From assembly GCA_030374805.1 (NCBI GenBank), contig JARGSG010000036.1, positions 1 to 64,000 of the forward strand: a DNA stretch of 64,000 nt. The letters run 5' to 3'. Under the pieces are notes generated by a model. That model made no database searches. It was not told the DNA's origin and saw only the letters and a program-made list of their open reading frames with translations. The position numbers and the translations under genes were made by a program. The stretch is from Gracilaria gracilis. Its lineage: Eukaryota; Rhodophyta; Florideophyceae; Gracilariales; Gracilariaceae. Positions 1 through 10,547 of the stretch are shown piece by piece (within the stretch, counting starts at the first letter, position 1; every line of letters begins with the position of its first letter).

Positions 1-44
1 CCCGGAAAAAATAAAGGACAGGGTGGACCTTTGGATCGCTCGCC

Positions 45-1343
45 GTGAAGGGGGGTTGGATTGTGACTACAAGTTCACCGATCGAAGTGGTAGCGAGATC
101 GATGGGCGTCGAAGGGGGCGCAAATCAGACAAGAAAAAGGACGCTACCTGCAACACTGACCCTCCCCCAGGTTGGGGAGAGTTACTTGGATTGGAAGCAG
201 CCTGGCTCTGTTGCCCTTCTCGACGAGCTCGAACGTCGGGTTAACGAAGAAGCTGAACAAAAGCTGAAATCGCCCGCTGATCCGGATCAAGTACTCGAAA
301 TGAAACAAAAACAGGAGATCCTGTCCAGGGTCCGGGCTCAGCTTAGCCCAATCGTCAAGCAGGGCAACAAGAAGCGTTCAATCGATTTGGCAGATGTCGT
401 GGTGAGTGCAATAGTGAAGTACAATAAGGAGCGCACCATGGACGTTGCAGAAAAGGTGTTTGGTGGCGTTCGCAAAGGGAAATTCACATTATATAGAACG
501 GATTACGATCCCATTAACACCTTCTCAATGGCAACAGACGGCGCCCTGCTTTTCACTGTTCTATTCTTCACCAATTGGCATCCCCTCTCGATCTCTGAAA
601 TATACTTCGTGGATTCTCTTTTACTGAACGGTTGGTTTACTGACACTCTGAAGCAAGACAAGGAACCGCTCCTTTCCCTTCGCCGAAAGACAATGTCCCT
701 TTCTGGTAGGACGTATTTATGGCACCATCGCGTTTGGTACGCCCATACTACATTACTCCCCGTCGTCGGTGCTCTTCATTGGAGTCTGGTCGTGGTAGTC
801 AACCTTCCCTGCTTACTTGACACTTTGGAGAAGAAGGCGCAGAACAATACCAAAGAGGGTAGTGCAGCGCCCACGAACAAGAAGACTTCCATTTTTTGGC
901 TTGATAGTATGGGCGTTTCTTCCCCACATATTGCCGTACAGGACAATGTTTTTCATTACCTACATGCAGCCTACCCTGGAAAACAGGCTATATCTATCTC
1001 ACAATTGAAAGAGGCTATTCCGCACCATCGGTTCAATAAGAATCTACAAAAATCTCTTGATTGCGGTTTCCACACAGCGTACCACCTCTCTCTCGTATCT
1101 AAGAATCACAAAGTGTTTCACACTGATACCCCCTCCGATGCAGAAACGTACCTGGATTCAATGTACAAATCATACCCGTTCGAGGAGTACAAGCTTGATG
1201 TACATCAGCGTCTTAAGACCATCAAGGATGCATTCGTTTCCAACCCAGGCGCTGTTATACCGTCACCCTCCGTTTCTTTGGGGTCGGAAGCAGTTGCCCT
1301 CAACCCCGGTCCACCACGCTGCATCTACACCGCCGCAAGGTAA
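45..1343 (+). CDS. Ulp1/SENP-like (C48) cysteine protease
   Basis: Predicted SUMO/ubiquitin-like-protein protease fold. The 432-residue frame holds the full C48 catalytic order: His245 in HWSL, Asp287 in FWLDSMG, an oxyanion Gln335 and Cys340 in LDCGF, with spacing usual for the family. The first 220 residues are charged and unrecognised. Ulp1 proteases of this kind occur both as host desumoylases and as passengers of transposons. The neighbouring convergent tyrosine recombinase and lack of any other housekeeping gene favour a passenger role, by inference. The start is the first ATG of the frame; the window edge is only 44 bases upstream, so an upstream exon or longer N-terminus cannot be excluded. 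Confidence 0.75.
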   Translation: MKGGWIVTTSSPIEVVARSMGVEGGANQTRKRTLPATLTLPQVGESYLDWKQPGSVALLDELERRVNEEAEQKLKSPADPDQVLEMKQKQEILSRVRAQLSPIVKQGNKKRSIDLADVVVSAIVKYNKERTMDVAEKVFGGVRKGKFTLYRTDYDPINTFSMATDGALLFTVLFFTNWHPLSISEIYFVDSLLLNGWFTDTLKQDKEPLLSLRRKTMSLSGRTYLWHHRVWYAHTTLLPVVGALHWSLVVVVNLPCLLDTLEKKAQNNTKEGSAAPTNKKTSIFWLDSMGVSSPHIAVQDNVFHYLHAAYPGKQAISISQLKEAIPHHRFNKNLQKSLDCGFHTAYHLSLVSKNHKVFHTDTPSDAETYLDSMYKSYPFEEYKLDVHQRLKTIKDAFVSNPGAVIPSPSVSLGSEAVALNPGPPRCIYTAAR

Positions 1344-2181
1344 CACGCCCATTTCCCAAGTGCCATCGAAGAAAGACGGCACACAGGGCCCGGGCGCAGG
1401 TCATGAAAATGAAGTTCACGATAAGGATGACGATAACGATTTTATGGAGAGGCCTTCTAAAGCGTCACAAACCAAACTTGGTATCCAATTCTTCGGAGTC
1501 TTCGGACATTATTCCACTTCACTCCCATCCCTAAACGCCAGGCCGGTGCTGATCCCAAAACGGTTTCCTCTTCTTCCTCTCGCGTTCGGTCTATTCCTAA
1601 CTCTCCAAAACCCGAAATGAAAACACCGCCACCGCTGGATGGTTCAAAGATCGATGCCACTCCCAACATCAGTTCTAACACTCCGACTCACTCACCAGCG
1701 AAACGACATTCTGATACTCCGCTCCGCCAAGCCCTTGTCGGGGTTGTCCACGGTCTCATGGCAATGAATTCAACGGCCCAACGGAGAACTGATACACACA
1801 AAATTACTGCCACGGTATTAGATGACCCACACATTCACAATGAGATGAACAATCTGGGCCCCCAGTTCGATGGATATTGCCATGGGAGAAATTGACCCCG
1901 CTCGTGTTCTCCAAGTACCGATCAATATTCCCGGGTTCTCCCTCCCGTATCCGAACCAACCCCCGCACCACAGAGCGCATCCCACAGCATCCTCTCCCCC
2001 TCCCCCTTCCTCTCAAAAACAACCGGAACAACCTCCCCACCCTCCTACAAACGTAAACGCAATCGATGCAGATGGTGGCGTTCAGCCGACGGAGTACCGT
2101 GCTCTTCTCGACGAAGGCCATTCGTTGCTGCTTCAGGTTACTGACTCCGATATTAAGAATGAGGTGGATTATGTGTTTTAG
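1344..2181 (+). pseudogene. Pro/Ser-rich frames downstream of the Ulp1 ORF
   Basis: After the protease stop there are two overlapping short frames (1617-1895 and 1870-2181) that encode Thr/Pro-rich and then Pro-rich low-complexity sequence ending in a short acidic segment. They sit on the same strand and could be a C-terminal extension of the protease reached by frameshifts or splicing. I recognise no domain. They are listed because they fill the space between the protease and the first repeat; coding status is uncertain. Confidence 0.25.
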
Positions 2182-2354
2182 TAAGAAGAAAAAGTTGGTA
2201 CACAAGATGAAGTCCAGGCAATCTTCCTAGATTACAACCTATATCGTACGACATCACTTTCTTGAACCATATGTTCGTAAAGTAAAGTACATCTGTACAT
2301 CTTTCACTTGCGCGCCCATGCACTTGGGTTCCTTCTAATTTGACTTACATGACA

Positions 2355-2379
2355 AAATGCGGAACATTGTTCCGCATTT
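2355..2379. repeat. 25-bp perfect odd palindrome
   Basis: Two 12-bp arms (first arm AAATGCGGAACA) flank one central T and are exact reverse complements. First of a set of such palindromes in the first 10 kb. Confidence 0.95.
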
Positions 2380-2454
2380 CGCCAACAGGATTATGTTACC
2401 GACGTCCTCAGCGCTCTCTTTTCTTCAAATTGACCTCATCCTCGACTTACATGA

Positions 2455-2483
2455 CAAAATGCGGAACATTGTTCCGCATTTTG
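2455..2483. repeat. 29-bp perfect odd palindrome
   Basis: Same core as the previous palindrome, with 14-bp perfect arms (first arm CAAAATGCGGAACA) around a single central T. It is the second unit of the 102-bp tandem duplication, and here one base change has lengthened the palindrome. Confidence 0.95.
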
Positions 2484-2545
2484 CCAACAGGATTATGTTA
2501 CCGACGTCTTCAGCGCTCTCTTTTCTTCAAATTGACCTCATCCTC

Positions 2546-5090
2546 GAGCTCCAACACAAAGTCAGAAGAAAGCAGAAACTGCAGCACAGATCTTCGTGGG
2601 AAATATGCCGAGCTTGCTTCCTCTTTGATCTGATTTGCTTGGTAAGGAGTGAGTTTGCAACTTTAGATCGGGACAAATGATTGAAGTGGACCATTACCTT
2701 CTCAGATGGTATAGAACAACGTTATTAAGACGTTTAGTCCAGCTACTCGTTAAGAACCCAGTAAAAGTGCTCTTCTTCGAACTTAAACGTTAACCGAATT
2801 ATAATTAAGCTTTTGTACTTATACACCAGAGAGAGACACGACAGAGTAAAGGATTGTAGACCCCCTTAAGGCAGTGTATGCTAACTACTTTCACAAGTAC
2901 CTGCCGCGTCCTCTACCACCCTCTTTCCTTCCCTCTTTTATTCAACCGATTGTGCACGCGATGCCCGAAAGCAGACGCCAGTTTCCAAACTGCTTCGGGA
3001 CGCACCTTCACGATCGCCCTACTTCACGATCGCTCGCAACACGTGAGGGTTAACGTCGCGAGCTCCACCCCAAGCGTGGCAAATACCAACCGCTGTCCAG
3101 CTTCAGGACCGCTGTCCAGCTCCAGCTTCTAGGTGTATCAATTGAAAATTTTGCGCGCGCTGGGAACAACGCCGCCTTGATCACCTTGCCGGACAGTAAG
3201 GCACCCATGCTGAAATTCGCCGGTAGCGTACTACCGCACTGGGGTCAGAGGGCTGGGAACGGCTTAAATGAGAGTTGAACTGAAAGACGATATCGGAGCT
3301 ACTCTGAACCACTCTAGTAAAAGCTAACATCACGTGTACAACGGGCTTAATAGGATGACATCCTCTACATAATTTCTCTGTCGGTTGCTAATGTACGTCA
3401 ACAAAGCCAGAATTCACAACAAAACCTAAGCAGTATCCTTAACCCCACTTCGTCTGTGCAAAAAGCACAATATGACAAGTTGCAGAACAATGTTCCGCAT
3501 TTTGCGGCTACAGTAAGGGGTCAAACGCCCATATGGAAACACTCCTGCCTTCGTCAAAGGTTCATCTTCCCTTTCGTTACAATGTCTCGTAACATCCTCT
3601 GCGATGAAGGATATTATCATATCGGTGCATCGGCGATGCATGAATACAGTCCTCCATCGCCATTAACATGATATCCACGTGTAGTAACGGCCCAATACTC
3701 ACGTGTTAAAACGGCACAATCTCCACGTGTGAGAACGGCCCCAATCTCCGCCTCTAATTTGACCGTTGTACACTATGCGCATATGCGTCAGTGTAAGTTG
3801 TCTAGCCACAAATATAGTCCATTCTGGCCCAGCCCTGTGCGCACACCGCATACCTACCCTTAACCTGCCTTCGAAGTTAATTTCTAACACTTCTTGCAAA
3901 TTATTCCGGCATTTTATTCTGCAAAACCCGTGGACACCGTGCACTGCACGGCGTGCACGCTGCAATGTGACGCCCTCCGCACAACCCGCTCCCTCCCAAT
4001 ACCCTTCGATGCCAACCCACCCCTTCGACAGCGACAAACCCTCGCTTTGCCCCCCGCCGCCTGCATCTCCGTGTCCTATGCCGCCCCCCCGCCGCCCCCA
4101 GCCCTTGCAGTGCTGCCATGCCAACCACGCCGCCTTCACCCCCTTGCAGCTTCCCGTCCCCCAACGCATCCGGACATCGACTCAGTTTCGCAACCACAGA
4201 TAACAATACCTGCTCCTCCCGCTCCGGCTACCATAGGCAAACTCGCTCTATACTGTGCGTGGTTACCGTCGCACCTACCACCTCCCCATCCGTCGTTTAC
4301 CATGTACTCCCGCCGCAGCATTTGCGTGCGTGTCCTTCGGGGCGCGTGTACCTCCAGTGCTTCTCTGCCCACTGCCCATAGAACCGCCGGCGCGGCTGCA
4401 CAACGACACAGACTCTATCACTGTGGCCTCAAAGGCCACTTTACGCACTTGTCGTAACCAAAGGTGGGGCATCATCGATCACCCTCGCCTGCACCTCCGC
4501 GACCAAGGTTTCTACTGAAAATGCAGTGTCGCGCTTTCAGAAGTGCCCGCAGGATGGACTGATGTGAAGATATGGTTATTGTTTAACTGCACAAACAAAG
4601 TAGAATCGTTTCATTTCCATGAGCCAAACCGAACCGTCTTTTCCGGCTCATGCACCATTATCATAAACTCGTTTGAGAATACTAGGAATCCACTGTCCGC
4701 CACACACGAGCCGTTGCCCATTTCCAAATGGCTCAAAACCGTGTGGCAGCAGGTGAAGAAGTGGCGCATCCCGACGATGGTCCATGAGTTCATTCTTCCG
4801 TACTACAACTCCTTGGCGTCTGTGCTTGATAAATCACAAACTTAGGCTTCTGGACACCCACTGCTATTACCATTGGTCGTATTATCGTTCAGACAATACT
4901 GCGGCAGATTCACCAACCACCACTCCCAAACGCTACCCCTCCGTCTCTCTCCATTACGTACCATACGTCTCGTACCCGCTTCAACTCATACATTTACCAA
5001 CACTTCTACACATATTAGGGCGCTGAACTATCTTTCAAGTTTTACTACATTCATTTTTGACCCTTGTAACCCCATTTCGCCAATCCTGCT
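2546..5090. other. Intergenic, no supported gene
   Basis: No frame here shows a recognisable domain or convincing length. It holds a degenerate copy of the palindrome core near 3484-3502, a short tandem repeat, and a C-rich stretch (about 4.0-4.5 kb) whose Pro/Ala/Cys-rich translations look like composition effects. Confidence 0.6.
3675..3747. repeat. Three tandem CACGTGT...AACGGC units
   Basis: Three head-to-tail units of about 24 bp, each starting with CACGTGT and containing AACGGC then CAAT. The CACGTG core is an E-box/G-box type hexamer, but with no adjacent gene a regulatory role is not supported. Confidence 0.75.
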
Positions 5091-5312
5091 CTAAGCCGAC
5101 CGATGCCTTCGCTTCCGACGAACTGGTTCTTCATCCTCATCTACTTCATCCTCATCATTCCCATCGTCCTCCTCGTCTGTTTCTTCTACCTCATCGGGAA
5201 ACAAGCAAATGCCAGAATCTATGTCGTCCTCACCCTCCTCAGGAGATATCTCTCCGTCACTACAATCCTCACTACCTTCCCTGGACCCTGGTCGACTGTC
5301 GTACACTCCCAC
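5091..5312 (-). pseudogene. Frameshifted acidic tail of the recombinase
   Basis: Overlapping the last codons of the recombinase, another frame continues for about 70 residues with a strongly acidic stretch (many Glu/Asp, for example EEVEETDEEDDG-like composition) ending in a basic RRKRRHR segment. The recombinase frame stops with TAG followed directly by TGA. The overlap and composition suggest the acidic-basic tail was once continuous with the recombinase and that one base was gained or lost, or that translation slips here. Confidence 0.45.
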
Positions 5313-8070
5313 TTTCTCTCACATCCTCCTCTCCTTCTGAGTCTTCCCCAAGTATGCTGCAGAAATGCCTTGTCAGTAGAGCTGTGATATCTTTGAAATC
5401 GCTGCTGTAGCAAGACATATAGGTATTCCGCAGCTGCTCGATTGACGTATTCATCTGCTTGGCAACTAATTCCAAGAACTTCTCTTCGGCCATTATCACA
5501 CCATCCTTCATGAACTTCCCCTGCCGATAGTCATGCAACATAACAGTTGCAAAACTAGTTCTCAACGTCATTGCAGTCACGGAGTTCAGATTGGGATCCA
5601 TACCAGCCATGAATGCCTTAATCGAGCGACTAATGTTCGACGAGCTCAGATAGAGACCAGTTCGGGAATGTAATAAAAGTGGTTGGTTGTTGTGGAATCG
5701 CTTAGTCACAGGAATCTTTCTCTTCTCGATCAACAACGGTCTAACAATATCCACATGGAAGGCGACGTATGGCAGTATGAAACGAGGGAAAGTAACATTC
5801 GGAACGTCAAGTGCCCTTGCCGTCTTTTCTCGGAACGTCTTCATCTCGAACACACCCTTCATAATCGCCATTTCTCTGCTCCAACAATCCTTCAACAGAC
5901 TCCTTTTTGGGCACTGCAATCGGGCATACGCTTGCGGTCTCTGTCCTCCACCAGTCAATGAAATGAGGCCCAAGAGATTCAAGCACCATTTTCCAATGAG
6001 CCCTTTGGTTTCACATAGTTCTTCAATGGCTTCCCGCTTGGACTCTTTCGACACCGTTTCGGAGAAGTTCTCGATGATGTCGTTCAGCTTCGACCGACCT
6101 GTACGGATGCCACACTCGATTTCCTTCTTCGTCACAATGGTTTGATTCTGAATGCGTTCCTCGGCGCATTGACGGGCGCGGTAGCTTTCGCGCGCACGCC
6201 CTTTGGCCGCATTGAACGTGGTTGTAAGAACCATCTCCACACGTCGAACTGCTCTTTGCTCCTCTCCCTCATTCATACCAAGTGTAGCATACTTGCACAT
6301 CGTACGCAGAACGTCAAATTTTCCGGCGACAGTGGAGAAAGACGCGACGCGAATGAAATAGTTGAGAAACACCCGCACCAACTTCTCGTTGGTCAACAAC
6401 TTGTAAATCGCTTTGGACCTCCACCCCTCACTGCGTCTCAGTGCACCACAGGCTATGGCCCAGCGCACAAACTGCCCGACAATAGACCGGAACACTCCAA
6501 AACTCGCGTTCCCACCTTTTGCATCTAGAAGCTCCTTGGTTTTATAACGAACCATGCACACATCTTGGAGATCAAGGCAGTTCTCCGGTAGCACCTTCAG
6601 GCCTGGGTACCCAATCTTCCCCTTTCCCATGCTGCAGTCTTCCTTCAGCAACGCGTTATCACTACTGAAGTAATCAGGGCTCCGGGCGAGCGTGTCACGA
6701 ATCATGTCTTTCCAAAGCTCTTTTGGTGTCTTGTCCTTCAGTTTCGCAGCCTTCTCTCGCAATCGTTGCTTTCGTTTCTCGGCTGGCGAAAGCTTTGTGG
6801 CCTTACCCCTCTTGCGGCCCGGGGTAGAGCGATAGTTACCACTGTATATGTCGACACGTCGTTCGTACACAGCATTTTGCCTTTCCTTCAGCTCCACTTC
6901 CTGCTCCGCAAGCATCTTTTCCAGGTCAATAACAGAAACCTTCACAACATCTTCAACATCTCCAACATCGTCCAGATCTTCGTCTTCAACCAATTCCCCT
7001 TCATTGATGCAGCGATCACCAGATCCATTACCGGTCACAACCTGAACAGCCTTTCCACAGGAATAGCTGCGAACATTGTCCCCAATATCATCAAGGAGAT
7101 CTATCAAACTGCTGGTTCCGTCACTACATCCTTCCTTATCCACCTGTGCACCTTCTTCGCCATCACGTCGATGTACACACTCTTTATTCAGACGCTGACG
7201 CTTATGTTCCGAAGGGTTTTTAGCCAATACCCCGCTCTTGCGCTTGTTGCGGGCTTCAACTACTGCGGAATCTCTCAGATTAGTGATATCAGCTAAACTC
7301 CTCGCGTCAGCACCGATATAAGCAGCGGCACCGGCGGCATTGCCAGCCCTTTTGTCACCAGTATTGCTTCGCTCAATGCCCGAAGGGACACCTTCGTGGG
7401 CCTGGCCCGGTGCAATATCAGCTCCCTCTACAATATGCGTCTTCTGGCCATTGTGCTGGCTTAGCTGCGAGAAGGCCAATCTCTTCCTTTCGGGGGTGTA
7501 GTCTTCAGCTATTCCAACAAGTGCATCCTGTTCGGCAATGGCTTCCTGAACACCATCTTCCTCGAACCCTTCCATAACTGGACTCTCAACACCACCCCTG
7601 GTTCGCATCTTCGCCGGTCCGACTTGCTCACCTCGGCGTTCATGCTCACGAGCATTATCGGAGTCCAGAACACGACGCCTCATGTTCATAATCTCTTGCG
7701 TCTTCGGCATAACCTCCAAACCGGTATTCTCAGTAGACTCTTCAATTACGCGACGATGCTCCTCCATGGTTCTCTGCTCCTTCGACGTACCACTCGGAGA
7801 CTGGATGAAATCATTCACCAGCTCGCCATTCACGTCTGTCTCTCGCAGAGGGTTGTCTTTTCCATCCGAATGTATCTTCACTTGGACGCGACTAGAGCGG
7901 ACATTTGATTTACGGGGTTCAATAACTTTCTTCAAACCTTTGGAAGTTTTCTGGTTCGTTCCCTTCGTCCCCGACCCACGATTTCCAGAACGGATGTGCG
8001 GGGGTGAGAAGTTTTCCTCATTCATCATGAAGCCCAAGATATAATCGCTCATTGTCTCAGTGCTCAACAA
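5272..8070 (-). CDS. Putative tyrosine recombinase (Crypton-like)
   Basis: Site-specific DNA recombinase by motif. The 932-residue frame has a long charged N-terminus (1-470), a helical segment around 520-600 resembling the SAM-like core-binding domain, then a catalytic half. Visible catalytic candidates are Arg711 (GGQRPQAYARL), Lys744, Arg837 in TLRTSFAT, and nucleophile Tyr884 in EQLRNTYMSC. The His usually three residues before the second Arg is Met here, and the next His position is Asn. Families of this kind include Cryptons and other eukaryotic YR transposons. No reverse transcriptase of the DIRS type accompanies it. A likely frameshift near the 3' end separates an acidic tail. Confidence 0.65.
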   Translation of the reverse strand: MLSTETMSDYILGFMMNEENFSPPHIRSGNRGSGTKGTNQKTSKGLKKVIEPRKSNVRSSRVQVKIHSDGKDNPLRETDVNGELVNDFIQSPSGTSKEQRTMEEHRRVIEESTENTGLEVMPKTQEIMNMRRRVLDSDNAREHERRGEQVGPAKMRTRGGVESPVMEGFEEDGVQEAIAEQDALVGIAEDYTPERKRLAFSQLSQHNGQKTHIVEGADIAPGQAHEGVPSGIERSNTGDKRAGNAAGAAAYIGADARSLADITNLRDSAVVEARNKRKSGVLAKNPSEHKRQRLNKECVHRRDGEEGAQVDKEGCSDGTSSLIDLLDDIGDNVRSYSCGKAVQVVTGNGSGDRCINEGELVEDEDLDDVGDVEDVVKVSVIDLEKMLAEQEVELKERQNAVYERRVDIYSGNYRSTPGRKRGKATKLSPAEKRKQRLREKAAKLKDKTPKELWKDMIRDTLARSPDYFSSDNALLKEDCSMGKGKIGYPGLKVLPENCLDLQDVCMVRYKTKELLDAKGGNASFGVFRSIVGQFVRWAIACGALRRSEGWRSKAIYKLLTNEKLVRVFLNYFIRVASFSTVAGKFDVLRTMCKYATLGMNEGEEQRAVRRVEMVLTTTFNAAKGRARESYRARQCAEERIQNQTIVTKKEIECGIRTGRSKLNDIIENFSETVSKESKREAIEELCETKGLIGKWCLNLLGLISLTGGGQRPQAYARLQCPKRSLLKDCWSREMAIMKGVFEMKTFREKTARALDVPNVTFPRFILPYVAFHVDIVRPLLIEKRKIPVTKRFHNNQPLLLHSRTGLYLSSSNISRSIKAFMAGMDPNLNSVTAMTLRTSFATVMLHDYRQGKFMKDGVIMAEEKFLELVAKQMNTSIEQLRNTYMSCYSSDFKDITALLTRHFCSILGEDSEGEEDVRESGSVRQSTRVQGR

Positions 8071-9464
8071 CGTTCTCGCAGATCAGATGTTCTTCCTCAG
8101 TGGTACCGAGAAGTTTGGATGCTCGGGGAATTTACCCGGCACTTCTTTTCTCAACCCGGTTTTATATTCCTGTCAGTGATATTATAATCGCCCCTCCAAA
8201 TCACAGACCACTCTTGCGCACACACTCGCGTTCTCCCCTCAAGAAAAGGGGGGGACACACGATTATATGCCCCAGCCCCATCGATGTTTGTCGCTTACCC
8301 CTCGCAGATCAACATTCGAAACCCCCACCACCGTAGAATTTCTAATGCGTACTCCGGCACTATATCTTTTTTCGTACACGGGGCTCACTTCTATATTCCA
8401 CAACGCTGCCGTCTCACTGCCCGTGCATTTCGTCTTTGTGACGTGGGAGAACGCCTGGCCATTCTTCGCGATACGCCAACATTTTACTCCGCAGATGCCC
8501 CACGTTGGACTATAACACATCTTGGATGCCCTTCCCACAACCCACATCGCGCATATATCTCCACTAACACATACGCATAAAATTACACCGTATTGGTTAC
8601 GTGTCTGGCCGGACAAACGCCTGAACGTTCTCTTTTCTACCCACACAGCCAATACTGTACACCGTATATGTTGCGCTACGTAACTTAAGTGTGTGGGCGG
8701 ACAAATGCCTATACGTTCGCAAATCCGTCCGCGGAATACAGTGTCTTGCACATGTGTCCCTCCTCACGGTACATACAAACCACATACAGTGTGACAGTCA
8801 AGTGTCAAATTAGGGAATGGTCACGCGATTATAAATGAATTCCTCCTGCGCTTATTTGGGGGACCGAAGTTTTCTGTAAGGATATCCACTTGTTGCTGCT
8901 TTTATAAATAAAGGAAGGGATGTATGTATGGTGTGCAGAGCCCCATGTGTATGACACTGGGCGTGGTGTGCTGGGACACATGTGTATGAACATGGGCGTG
9001 CTGTGCCGAATTACACGTATATGACACTGTATTGCGTCAACGATGTATGCTGCTCCACCCTTTTCAGTTCGAGTACCAAGGTGTCAGCGCCTTCCACACG
9101 GCACCATTACGCCATCACCATTATCCACATTACGCGCTAAAGGCTCGGTTCCCATAGGGAAGAACCAGAAGAACCACCAGAAAGAAGTGGATGATTACGG
9201 CGTTATGGTTGTCAACCGCATGCTGTAGTAAAGTAAAGTAAAAGCTGTACCAGATTTCGGGAACTACATTCAAAAGAAATGAGGATGTCCCTCTCATGTC
9301 AATTTACTGCAACACTGCCGTCATAACTGAAGTGAAAAAATGCGAAAAAAATGTTTACCTCCTCAAAGAGACTCTCCATCATATTCCACATTTTGCAGCG
9401 CCCATGGCCAGTGGGCGCAGCATCATGTGCATGTGAAGGATCGAACCACGATCTCCGGCATCGC

Positions 9465-9498
9465 AGCACAACTGGCATTGGCCAGTGCCAGTTGTGCT
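9465..9498. repeat. 34-bp palindrome with tRNA A-box-like arms
   Basis: Perfect 13-bp inverted arms (AGCACAACTGGCA) with an 8-bp spacer. On the minus strand the arm reads TAGCACAACTGG, matching the tRNA A-box pattern, and GGTTCGATCC (complement of 9439-9448) lies downstream and matches a B-box. No full cloverleaf can be drawn: the T-stem and acceptor pair poorly. Confidence 0.6.
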
Positions 9499-9791
9499 AC
9501 GACAGCGGATTTCGCTTGCCAATCTGCCGGTCTCGGTCCCAATTTGTACCCCATCCCAACTGCGCACAATTGTCGTACGTGTGGCACGTGGAATATGTAC
9601 ACATACGTGTCCAGTGGTGCCACGCCATAATACACAATATATTTGGCATACGTTTCCGAGCTGGACTAAGTGTAATACGTTTCCACCGATTACAAGCATG
9701 ACAAGTGTCCTACACTTACCTCGTGGATGCGTGTCCAGGAGATACAACGCCCACAAATCCTACACGTTGTCAACAGGAACAGCTATCATCA

Positions 9792-9815
9792 GAATGCAGA
9801 ACAATGTTCCGCATT
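9792..9815. repeat. Imperfect copy of the odd palindrome
   Basis: Carries the GAACAATGTTC centre with CGCATTTGC to one side; one arm position differs (TGCAG instead of TGCGG), as in the copy near 3484. Same family as the perfect palindromes. Confidence 0.75.
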
Positions 9816-9946
9816 TGCCCCAAACGATGCAGAACATTACTGGGCGTGGAACAGAAACAATATCGGACATTCAGCTACCATGTATTGTTTTTTCTAAATT
9901 TGACCTCCTTTTCGAGCTGGTCAACGTGTACCTGACTCGAATGCCC

Positions 9947-9973
9947 GAAATGCGGAACATTGTTCCGCATTTC
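9947..9973. repeat. 27-bp perfect odd palindrome abutting an RT fragment
   Basis: Arms of 13 bp (first arm GAAATGCGGAACA) around one T. It lies exactly where a truncated reverse transcriptase frame begins, so it may mark an insertion or deletion junction. Confidence 0.95.
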
Positions 9974-10547
9974 TAACCTGCGTATGACTTGGGATATCAG
10001 TAACAAGAAGGCAGTCTACCTGGACCTGGAGATACACAAAGGACGGAGGTTCTTCTTCCACAACATTGTGGATATACGGGTGTACACCAAGCCCATCTCC
10101 AAGTTCCTGTATCTCCACGGCAAATCCAACCATCCCACGCATACGTTCACCGGTATAGTCAAAGGAGAAATGATTCGATATCTCCGCAACACCAGTGATG
10201 AACGTACGTGGAAGGCCAAGGTGGCTCGGCTATTCCGGATGCTGGCACAGCGAGGATACACTGGAAAGTATCTACGTGCCGCGCTGGACTATGTCAGCTA
10301 CCGTGACAGGGCGAAATACCTCGAACGAGCCACTCCGAAGGACCCGCCTTTTGGAGATCTGGTGAAGTGTCGATTCCACCCGCAACTGAAGGCTTATTGG
10401 CGCCAGCTGGAAAACTGGCTGGAATGCCAATTGCCACGTCATGGAATCCGAGGGAAATGGCCACGTGTCCTGCTGTACTTGCGGGGCGACAGTGTCAGCC
10501 GCCATGTCATCAGTGCCATACCATATTGTTATAAGTCTGCAGACTAG
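9974..10547 (+). pseudogene. Reverse transcriptase C-terminal fragment (Penelope-like?)
   Basis: About 190 codons resemble the end of a reverse transcriptase: YLDLEI followed by VYTKPISKFLYLHGKSNHP, then GIVKGEMIRY and a MLAQRGY helix. The order 'FLDL - yxKP - SxHP - ge-xR' is familiar from Penelope-like and related RTs. The fingers and the catalytic DD box are missing, so this is a 5'-truncated remnant. The frame is open up to the palindrome and ends at TAG. Family assignment is tentative; it is not part of the chromovirus that follows. Confidence 0.5.

Larger units (their letters stand above)
2342..2545. repeat. 102-bp tandem duplication containing a palindrome
   Basis: Two nearly identical 102-bp units lie head to tail (2342-2443 and 2444-2545). 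Each begins with GACTTACATGAC, contains the odd palindrome centred on GGAACATTGTTCC, and ends with a TTCAAATTGACCTC stretch. A related TTTGACCTCC segment recurs near 9.9 kb next to the same palindrome, so the unit is dispersed as well as tandem. Confidence 0.9.
8071..9946. other. Intergenic, no supported gene
   Basis: No recognisable coding sequence. It contains a degenerate 45-bp direct repeat near 8935-9030 built on TGTGTATGA...GGGCGTG, a 34-bp palindrome (9465-9498), two further palindrome cores near 9793-9815 and a half-copy near 9829. Confidence 0.6.

Noticed and set aside
2342..2545. CRISPR-like array from palindromic repeats
   Set aside because: Only two units with identical 'spacers', a tandem duplication, in a eukaryotic context without cas genes.
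3766..4518. Overlapping Pro/Ala/Cys-rich frames on both strands near 4 kb
   Set aside because: Frames are mutually overlapping and low-complexity, with no motif; judged composition effects.
5807..7908. Plus-strand frames opposite the tyrosine recombinase
   Set aside because: They lie wholly within the 932-codon minus-strand frame, which has recognisable motifs, and show none themselves.
9428..9510. A genuine tRNA gene
   Set aside because: A- and B-box-like words are present but T-stem and acceptor stem do not pair, so only a tRNA-like remnant is reported as a finding.
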